NCBI GenBank assembly: GCA_023512255.1
Contig: JAILZY010000068.1
Coordinates: 1-18,269, forward strand
Direction of reading: 5' to 3'
Origin: a bacterium
GTDB lineage: Bacteria > SZUA-182 > DTGQ01
Length of the DNA stretch: 18,269 nucleotides
Both the position numbers and the translations under genes were made by a program. Shown one piece after another: positions 8,040 through 13,821 of the stretch (positions are counted from its first letter, which is position 1; the number at the start of each line of letters is the position of its first letter). Below the pieces are notes generated by a model that worked only from the letters and a program-made list of their open reading frames with translations, was not told where the DNA came from and ran no database searches.

Positions 8040-9437
8040 TTATTTGCCGTTGGTTTTTAGCCGCTCGGCTTCCTGACGGTGAAACTGGGCCGCTTTCTGA
8101 TTGCCCCGGAGGGCAAAGTGAGTACTGAAATTCTCGTGGGCTTCCCTTATCTTACCCTTTTGCTGAAAGAGCAAGCCCAAATAGTAGTAATTGTCGGCAA
8201 ACTCAGGCTCCAATTCTTTGGACTGAGTCAGTTTAGCTATGGCCTCATCCGGCTGATGCATCTCTTTTAGCGTTCTGCCAAGATAATGGAAGGCCAAAAA
8301 ATCCTCATGATTGACCTGGACAGCCTGCTCAAGGCTCTTTTGGGCTTTGGCATATTCTCCTTGGCGAAAGAGGCTGATGCCCATATCCCGTAGGGCATCT
8401 TGATCATTAGGATTTAGGCTAAGGCACTTTTGAAAAAAATCCAGGGCCTCCTTTTGCCTGCCAATCTTTCCAAGGGCCAGGGCTAGCCCGTAGAGAAGAT
8501 CAGGATTATTCGGGTCGCGCTGGCAGGCTGTCTGAAGATCATGCCAGTAATCGTGAGGGTTTTCAGTCTCAAGCCTGCTCCAGATCTCCAGTCGGCGGAT
8601 ATTGCCCACCGGATCGATAGGCTTAGACGGGTTTTTTCGACTCATCTGCTCAAGATGATAAACGCGGCTGCTAGTGGCCGGATGGGTCGACAAATAAATC
8701 GGCGCCGTTATGGTAATCCGCTCCAGCTGATGTAACTTTTCCATAAAGTCAATGGCTCCCTGCCCACGGTAGCCTGCGGCAATGAGATAGTTAAAGCCTG
8801 TCTCATCCGCTTCATCTTCGAACTCGCGGCTATATTTGAGAAAAAAACTCTGGTTTGCTCCGACACTAAAGGCCTGCACAGCCGTGGCCATTTCACTGTC
8901 TTTGCTCAAAAGGACCCCGGCAATCATGGCGGCCATAGTGGCCATATCCACCTTTGACTTTTTCTCCATTAGTCTTCGAAAGTGGGTTTTAACCACGTGA
9001 GCGGTTTCATGGCAGAGCACAAAGGCCAGCTCGTCTTCGGTTTTTACGGAATTCAGCAAGCGCTCGGTCAAGAAGATATACCCGTTCGGTAAGGCAAAGG
9101 CATTGAGTTGATCGGATTTTATAACAAAGTAGCGGAACTCAAACCGGTTGGGATAGACCTGCTCGATAATTCTTTTACCAACCTGATCAACATAGAGCTG
9201 AATCAGTGGGTTGTCAGTAAATTTCAGATGAGGCTTGAGTTCCTCAAAGATTTTTTTCCCAAGCTCGATATCCGAAAAAACAGGAGAGCCGGCCTCAGGT
9301 CGCGGCTGAGCAGAGGAGTTAATCCGCTGACTGGCCGCACAGCCTAAAAAAAGAAAAGTAAAAAAACCAAATAGTGCAAGAGCAGCCAGCCGCTTGCAAC
9401 CCTCCCTGTTGAGCAAATTTCTCACCTTCTCTTCCAT
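8040..9437 (-). CDS. M48 family metallopeptidase with TPR repeats, lipoprotein
   Basis: A 465-residue exported zinc peptidase of the M48/Ste24-like group that resembles BepA-type periplasmic proteases involved in outer-membrane quality control. The N-terminus has a basic region, a hydrophobic helix (about 16-32) and the lipobox FLGC with Cys33, so it should be lipidated and face the periplasm. The zinc motif is HETAH (His143, Glu144, His147), the third ligand is expected in DEADETG (Glu209), and the conserved THPATSSRV block follows at 251-259. From about residue 300 to 460 there are several tetratricopeptide repeats (for example around ALDFFQKCLSLNPND and AIAKLTQSKELEPEFADNYYYLG). The domain order matches that of BepA (YfgC), though orthology cannot be claimed. 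The start lies behind a duplicated leader in which the nearest ribosome-binding site is a rather distant 13 nt upstream. Confidence 0.92.
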   Translation of the reverse strand: MEEKVRNLLNREGCKRLAALALFGFFTFLFLGCAASQRINSSAQPRPEAGSPVFSDIELGKKIFEELKPHLKFTDNPLIQLYVDQVGKRIIEQVYPNRFEFRYFVIKSDQLNAFALPNGYIFLTERLLNSVKTEDELAFVLCHETAHVVKTHFRRLMEKKSKVDMATMAAMIAGVLLSKDSEMATAVQAFSVGANQSFFLKYSREFEDEADETGFNYLIAAGYRGQGAIDFMEKLHQLERITITAPIYLSTHPATSSRVYHLEQMSRKNPSKPIDPVGNIRRLEIWSRLETENPHDYWHDLQTACQRDPNNPDLLYGLALALGKIGRQKEALDFFQKCLSLNPNDQDALRDMGISLFRQGEYAKAQKSLEQAVQVNHEDFLAFHYLGRTLKEMHQPDEAIAKLTQSKELEPEFADNYYYLGLLFQQKGKIREAHENFSTHFALRGNQKAAQFHRQEAERLKTNGK

Positions 9438-9480
9438 AAGGGTTATTATTCTCCCTCACATAAGGGGTTATTATTCTCCT
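9435..9480 (-). repeat. Duplicated ribosome-binding site and start codon, giving an ATG-TGA mini-ORF
   Basis: Two near-identical 22-nt copies (9435-9456 and 9459-9480) differ only by one G and one C indel. On the minus strand each contains GGAGAATAATAACC followed by CC or C, TT and ATG. The inner copy starts the M48 gene (ATG at 9437-9435). The outer copy puts an ATG at 9461-9459 directly followed by TGA (9458-9456), a start-stop minimal ORF 19 nt before the real start codon. Confidence 0.7.
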
Positions 9481-9482
9481 TA

Positions 9483-9527
9483 ATCTCTTGATACTGCCAA
9501 ATATCTTGCCCATCTCTTGATCTTGCC
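9483..9527. repeat. Two-copy direct repeat, period 29
   Basis: ATCTCTTGATACTGCC (9483-9498) recurs as ATCTCTTGATCTTGCC (9512-9527), with 14 of 16 positions equal. It is in the leader or promoter region of the M48 gene. Confidence 0.5.
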
Positions 9528-9647
9528 GCTTTATCCCATTTTTCGGCTCTATCCTTGATTATTCTATTACATTTAGCAGGAAAAAGAAACCTGTTTTTGG
9601 CCAGCCTAGACCTCATCTCCCCGCCCCATCTTTCATTAAGTAATAAA

Positions 9648-9687
9648 GAGTTAAAGGGAAAAATTTTGAGTTAAAGGGAAAAATTTT
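9648..9687. repeat. Perfect 20-bp tandem duplication
   Basis: GAGTTAAAGGGAAAAATTTT occurs twice head to tail without a gap (9648-9667 and 9668-9687). The perfect identity suggests a recent duplication. Confidence 0.8.
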
Positions 9688-9799
9688 TAAATTAAAAATG
9701 GTTTTCTCTTTTCATCCGCCTTGCCACCAGCCAGACTTTTCCCGAAGTCGTCTTCAATGCCTCCCGATAAATAAAGTGTTATCAATCTCCTACTTACTA

Positions 9800-9841
9800 T
9801 TGTGGTCTTGTGGTGATAAATCTTGCGGTCTTATAGTGATA
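9800..9841 (+). repeat. Two-copy imperfect direct repeat, period 23, with a weak -10 box
   Basis: TTGTGGTCTTGTGGTGATA (9800-9818) recurs as TTGCGGTCTTATAGTGATA (9823-9841), 16 of 19 equal. The second copy contains TATAGT (9832-9837), a fair -10 hexamer about 105 bp before the LysRS-like gene; the matching -35 region is poor. It could be a paired regulator site or only another duplication. Confidence 0.4.
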
Positions 9842-9943
9842 GCAAATTGAGCATCTAAAACGAATCCAAATTTCTTTTGGGCAATTGAAACAGAGGCGGA
9901 AAAACGCGAAATACCCTGGAATAATTAAGGAGAAAGCTCTTTT

Positions 9944-11476
9944 ATGCCCCCTATCATGCCGAGCGGCCAATCCACCAAAAAGAAAAAAATCCCTTATGTA
10001 ATAGCTACTGGTTTTACTACTGCCTTTTTGGGAGATGAGCGATCTTTAAGGGAATTCATTATTGGTGATAAGATTCAGAAAGACCTTGAGCGGAAGGGCA
10101 GAAATAGCGTTCTTTATCTTATTAATGATAGTTATGACCCCCTAAATTATCGACAACTGAGAGTAGGTGTTAATAAGAATGAGAGACTTTTAAGCCGCTT
10201 TGAGCGCTACTGTGGTCGCCCTATTTCGGAAATCCCAGACCCTTTTGATTGTCATGAGAATTATTCGCAGCATTTTGCCCAAGCTCTCATCAAGCGCCTT
10301 CATTCTCTCGATATCTATCCAGTGATGATCGACTCTTATCATGCTTATCAAAAAGGATATTATGCAGATTTCATCTCCACTACCTTTGAGAACTACAACA
10401 GGATACAGGAGCTTATCTCACAGCGATTTCCAAACTTCTCTATTAAGAACCTGTTTCGCATCCAGTGTCTGGAGTGCCTCTGCATAGATGCCACCCATAT
10501 CTTTCAGGTAAGCGGCCGTGATATCCGATTCGGCTGTGAGCGCTGCAATAGGTCAAATATGCTCCATAGTATTGATGAGGTTCGCGGTAAATTGAGCTGG
10601 AAACTTGATTGCGCAGCGCGCTGGAATCTGTATGGAATCGACCTTGAGACCTTTTCCAAGGCCCATATGGCTGAGTTAGGAAGCTTTGCCATATCTCGCT
10701 TTCTATCCCAAGAGTTTTACGGAGGCAAAGTGCCAGCCATAGTCCGATATGGCGATGTGATGATAGATAAGGAGCTCTCACTCAAGCTGCTTGAAATTCT
10801 TCCCCCCCAAATTTTCAAGGCCCTCTTTGCCACCAACCGCCATCGGGACCTGAAGCTAACCAAAGCTTTTGTGGAAAATTTCTGCCAGCAATATCTGGTT
10901 AGACCCGGATTGAGCTATATTGATTATATACGCCAGGAGCTTCCCAAGCAGGCCATACATGAGAAGAATCACATCGGCTCGTATCTTGATTCACATAGCC
11001 TTAATAAGTATCCGCCTGAGGGGATGATTGACGACCAATCTCTGCTCACCTATGGAAATCGCTTCTCTCGAATTTATTATCAGCGGGAGTATAAGATTTG
11101 CTGGCCTGGAGCCGAGCTTATTAGCTCCACAGATCAGCAAACCGCTCTTCAGGCCCGGCAGGTGATCCTATATGCCCTTTTAGTCAGGGAAAATCATAAG
11201 ATAGATGACCAGAAGCAAGATAGTATTCATGAGCTGATCAGGGCTTATCTTCACTCAGAGAAACTCTCTCCTCAGCTCTTTCAATATCTAAGAAGGATAC
11301 TCGGTCAGGCTGACGGCCCAAATATCGCCACCCTGCTCGCCATTCTGCCTAGAGATTATCTGAACATAATTCAGGCTATCATTGGCTACTACTATGCCGG
11401 ACAGCCCGGTCAGGAGAAATGGGGGGAGAAGATAGATCAAAGGCTTGCCCAGTATTCAAGCCTAGTGAAAAACTAG
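9944..11476 (+). CDS. Class I lysyl-tRNA synthetase-like protein lacking HIGH and KMSKS, probable non-catalytic paralogue
   Basis: At 510 residues this matches class I LysRS in length and order. Family landmarks seen include the INDSYDPL block (60-67), IPDPFDCHENYSQHF (97-111), the YHAYQKGYY segment (132-140), two zinc pairs CLEC/CERC (Cys175, 178, 198, 201), GKLSWKLDCAARW (215-227, family GKLxWRVDWPARW), and a C-terminal helical domain ending in the GQADGPNIATLLAILPRD block (454-471). The catalytic signatures are lost. Where the family has PSGPxHIGN, the protein reads TAFLGDERS (26-34), so His and both key Gly positions are changed with no gap. The KMSSSKG loop expected after VRYGDVMID (267-275) is absent, with ELLEILPP-type sequence following at once. 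GKDH is replaced by SKAH (238-241). It should be unable to activate lysine in the normal way; it may bind tRNA, an amino acid or a nucleotide as a regulator. An AAGGAGA site 10 nt upstream supports the start; an alternative ATG lies at 9956. Confidence 0.85.
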   Translation: MPPIMPSGQSTKKKKIPYVIATGFTTAFLGDERSLREFIIGDKIQKDLERKGRNSVLYLINDSYDPLNYRQLRVGVNKNERLLSRFERYCGRPISEIPDPFDCHENYSQHFAQALIKRLHSLDIYPVMIDSYHAYQKGYYADFISTTFENYNRIQELISQRFPNFSIKNLFRIQCLECLCIDATHIFQVSGRDIRFGCERCNRSNMLHSIDEVRGKLSWKLDCAARWNLYGIDLETFSKAHMAELGSFAISRFLSQEFYGGKVPAIVRYGDVMIDKELSLKLLEILPPQIFKALFATNRHRDLKLTKAFVENFCQQYLVRPGLSYIDYIRQELPKQAIHEKNHIGSYLDSHSLNKYPPEGMIDDQSLLTYGNRFSRIYYQREYKICWPGAELISSTDQQTALQARQVILYALLVRENHKIDDQKQDSIHELIRAYLHSEKLSPQLFQYLRRILGQADGPNIATLLAILPRDYLNIIQAIIGYYYAGQPGQEKWGEKIDQRLAQYSSLVKN

Positions 11477-11485
11477 GCTCTTTTT
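11459..11485 (+). terminator. Intrinsic terminator or attenuator overlapping the LysRS-like stop codon
   Basis: AGCCTAGT (11459-11466) and ACTAGGCT (11472-11479) form a perfect 8-bp stem with a GAAAA loop, followed by C and five Ts (11481-11485). The TAG stop (11474-11476) lies inside the right arm. The short T-run suggests partial termination, so downstream genes may be read through at reduced level or need their own promoter in 11480-11523. Confidence 0.65.
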
Positions 11486-11538
11486 GAGAGCCAAGCGAAT
11501 AGAAAAAAACAGAAAATCACGCTAAGGAGAGAATATTT

Positions 11539-12381
11539 ATGAAGAAATTGATCCACTACTTTTGGCCGCTTTTGTTGCTTGCCCTTATCCTAAGCTGTCA
11601 GAGAGGAACCACCGAGGAGGATGTGGACCTTGGCCGACAGGGCGACGATGTTTCTCTCGAGAGGGTAAAGAAGGCTGGTGTTCTGCTTTGGGGAGCGGAT
11701 GTAATCGGCGGGGTTCCCTATGTTTACGAAGATCCCAATAAACCGGGTACATATATAGGTTTTGAGATGGACATAGCCCGCTCTATCGCCCGGCACCTTG
11801 GAGTGAAACAGAGGTTAGTCATCAAGGCCTGGGATACCTTGATTCCAGAATTGCAAAAGGGAAGCTTCGACATGGCCATGAACGGTATCGAAGATACCGA
11901 GGATCGAAGAAGGCTGGTTCTTTTTTCAGAACCATATTTTGTTTATTCCCAACAGATCACTGTTAAAAAAGAGACCGAGGGAATCAGCACCCTTGAAGAT
12001 CTTCGGGGGAAAAAGGTGGCTACCTTATCTGGGACAGCAGCTGAAGACCTCTTGCGCAAAGAGCCTACCATTGAGGTGAGCATTAACCCTGAAATCATCT
12101 ATAGTTACCGAGACCTGGAAGAAGGCATGGTGGATGCGGTTCTCCTTGATAAGCCGATTGCTGTGGCCTATGGAGCCACGAATCCGAAGTTGAAGAATGT
12201 CGGAGAGTCTTTTGGGGAGGGAACCTATGTAATTGCTGTGCGCCTGGAAGATCGAGCGCTGCTTGAGGCGATCAATGCCGCCTTAAAGAGCATGAAGGAA
12301 AGCGGCGAGCTGGCCCGGATTTTACAGCGATGGGGTATTATGGATGAACATCAGAAACGGATCGGGATTGTGATCAAATGA
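11539..12381 (+). CDS. Amino-acid-type periplasmic solute-binding lipoprotein (SBP family 3), orphan
   Basis: A 280-residue extracytoplasmic binding protein of the polar amino acid type. A short basic start, a hydrophobic helix (about 7-18) and the lipobox LILSC (Cys20) mark it as a lipoprotein. The mature part shows the family pattern: GVLLWGADVIGGVPY, YIGFEMDIARSIARHLG, WDTLIPELQKGSFDMAMNGI, the EDTEDRR segment whose Arg usually holds the ligand carboxylate, LVLFSEPY, TLSGTAAEDLL (second-lobe contact region) and AVLLDKPIA, whose Asp usually binds the ligand amino group. So an alpha-amino acid is the likely ligand, though its side chain cannot be read. No permease or ATPase gene occurs on either side; the gene is followed with a 4-nt overlap by the ALDH-like gene and then by a sensor kinase. 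That suggests a sensory rather than transport role, or a transporter encoded elsewhere. AAGGAG lies 9 nt before the ATG. Confidence 0.9.
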   Translation: MKKLIHYFWPLLLLALILSCQRGTTEEDVDLGRQGDDVSLERVKKAGVLLWGADVIGGVPYVYEDPNKPGTYIGFEMDIARSIARHLGVKQRLVIKAWDTLIPELQKGSFDMAMNGIEDTEDRRRLVLFSEPYFVYSQQITVKKETEGISTLEDLRGKKVATLSGTAAEDLLRKEPTIEVSINPEIIYSYRDLEEGMVDAVLLDKPIAVAYGATNPKLKNVGESFGEGTYVIAVRLEDRALLEAINAALKSMKESGELARILQRWGIMDEHQKRIGIVIK

Positions 12382-13820
12382 CTGCTGTTTATGGAAATTT
12401 CATCAATGATCGTATCTCCACTCAGGGGACTTATCATGAAGTAATCTCACCAGTGAGTGGTGCTTGTCTTGGCACGGTACCCTTGGCCACGAAAGAGCAG
12501 ATCGCTCAAGCTCTGGCTAAGTTTGCTGATCAGCCACCAGCGCTTTACCGCAAGGAGGTCTTTGCCTTTCTCCATCGCCTGGGGCAGCAGCTACATCTGC
12601 AGCAGGATCTTTTGGTGGAGAAAATCTGCCTTGAGACTGGCTTTGTAATTAGGGATTGCCAGGAAATTGTTTCTAGCTCAATCGAGTTTCTGCACGATTT
12701 TGAGGTTTATGTTCATGACAAGAGCTTCAGGGAGCAGGTAATCAGGCATTCCTATTCTTCAGCCTCAGGGCGGGATATTCGGCTAACCCAGCTTCCCTTC
12801 CGCTGCGTGGCAGCAGTTGTGCCGCAGAATGCATCTCTTTCGCTCAGTGTCATCATTATTGCCTCGGCTCTCTATGCCGGGACTCGACTAATTCTACGAA
12901 CCTCGCTTCAAAACGGCCTAACTTCCTCTCTTTTGGCCAAAGCAGTTGCTCGTAGCGCTCCTCCACCCTCACGGATCATAATCATCAATTGCCTGGCTAA
13001 GGATTTTATTGACGCCTGCTGCAACTCGCCATCCGTAGACCTGATCCATTATATAGGAAGCAATCAGTATGCCCTGCCAGTCTTTACCCAAGCATTTGAG
13101 GCCGGAAAGGTCTGTTTGCTCGATGGGCAGGGAAACGGGCTCCTCTATCTGGATGATACCTTCCCGCTGGAGGATGCGGTCAGGATCATCGGCCAGGGAG
13201 CGACGCGATATAATGGAGAAACCTGCACCTCAATTAATGGCGTTTTGATTAAAAACACCGTATATCAAAAGGCTAAAGAAGCCATAGTGGATTATTTTAA
13301 AGCCTTACGTCTGGGAAATCCTCTTGATCCCAAAACTCAGATTGGCCCTCTATTTAGTGAGAAGCAGGCTCTGATGCTCCATCAAGCTATTCGGAAAGCT
13401 GCGGGGGCAAGGGCCCTGTGCGGTGGTCAAATTGAGGGAGCATATTTTAGGCCGGCAGTGGTGGAGGGGGTAAGCCTTGATGATACTATAGTTCGGGAAG
13501 GAGTTTTTGGCCCGCTTATCTGGATTCAAAGTGTAGGTGAGGAGAGTGTATGGCCTTGGCTGTCCGCAAATCGATTTCCTCTAAGTGACACCATCCTGAG
13601 CATGGATGGTGATCTTATCCGCTCTTTTACTGAACACTCCAAAGCAGCCAGGATCTGCGTCAATGAGGATCCATCGGTTGAGTCCGTTTTCGAGCCCTGG
13701 GGCGGCTATCCTCCCAGCGGACTGAATCCTGTTTCAGTTTGGACGGAAAAATATCGCCGAGCTTTTCAGCTGGACGGCAGGCTAAAGGAGATCATGACCA
13801 TTTCTTTTTTAGGTGAGTAA
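12378..13820 (+). CDS. Aldehyde dehydrogenase superfamily protein with altered active site
   Basis: A 480-residue protein with the ALDH fold, which normally oxidises an aldehyde with NAD(P)+ through a Cys thiohemiacetal. The catalytic Cys283 sits in YNGETCTS (family SGQxCT) and the oxyanion Asn151 is kept in VVPQN (family TPWN). Other key positions differ: the cofactor Lys after that motif is Arg174 (LILRTS), the general-base Glu of LELGGK is Leu248 or a displaced Asp249 (CLLDGQGNG), and the second Glu of EEIFGP is Gly375 (REGVFGPL). IGSNQ (226-230) replaces the usual TGS nucleotide loop. It may have changed chemistry, such as acyl transfer or reductive use, or be a binding protein only. Its ATG overlaps the upstream TGA (ATGA), so translation is probably coupled to the binding protein; no separate strong ribosome site is visible. 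Length is normal. Fold assignment is firm, activity is not. Confidence 0.82.
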   Translation: MTAVYGNFINDRISTQGTYHEVISPVSGACLGTVPLATKEQIAQALAKFADQPPALYRKEVFAFLHRLGQQLHLQQDLLVEKICLETGFVIRDCQEIVSSSIEFLHDFEVYVHDKSFREQVIRHSYSSASGRDIRLTQLPFRCVAAVVPQNASLSLSVIIIASALYAGTRLILRTSLQNGLTSSLLAKAVARSAPPPSRIIIINCLAKDFIDACCNSPSVDLIHYIGSNQYALPVFTQAFEAGKVCLLDGQGNGLLYLDDTFPLEDAVRIIGQGATRYNGETCTSINGVLIKNTVYQKAKEAIVDYFKALRLGNPLDPKTQIGPLFSEKQALMLHQAIRKAAGARALCGGQIEGAYFRPAVVEGVSLDDTIVREGVFGPLIWIQSVGEESVWPWLSANRFPLSDTILSMDGDLIRSFTEHSKAARICVNEDPSVESVFEPWGGYPPSGLNPVSVWTEKYRRAFQLDGRLKEIMTISFLGE

Positions 13821-13821
13821 A

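Larger units (their letters stand above)
9438..9943. other. Divergent intergenic region with four short tandem duplications
   Basis: No frame of coding character lies in this 506-bp stretch between the divergent M48 and LysRS-like genes. It must hold both promoters. Its main feature is four unrelated two-copy duplications with periods of 24, 29, 20 and 23 bp, listed separately. It is AT-rich around 9640-9700. CCAAA/TTTGG (9866-9870, 9876-9880) is a small 5-bp hairpin. I looked for a T-box or lysine riboswitch before the LysRS-like gene and see no conserved core of either. Confidence 0.6.

Noticed and set aside
7985-8040. Bidirectional terminator between the convergent M16C and M48 genes
   Set aside because: GGCG/CGCC gives only a 4-bp stem with a long loop, and the T-rich stretch begins well after it; not strong enough to call.
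153-9437. A joint proteolysis system made of the S10, M16C and M48 peptidases
   Set aside because: The genes are on different strands, separated by unrelated genes and by a repeat element, and have different predicted compartments; co-location alone is not enough.
9640-9943. T-box or lysine riboswitch upstream of the LysRS-like gene
   Set aside because: I found no T-box consensus, no specifier-antiterminator arrangement and none of the conserved lysine-riboswitch core; only small 3-5 bp hairpins are present.
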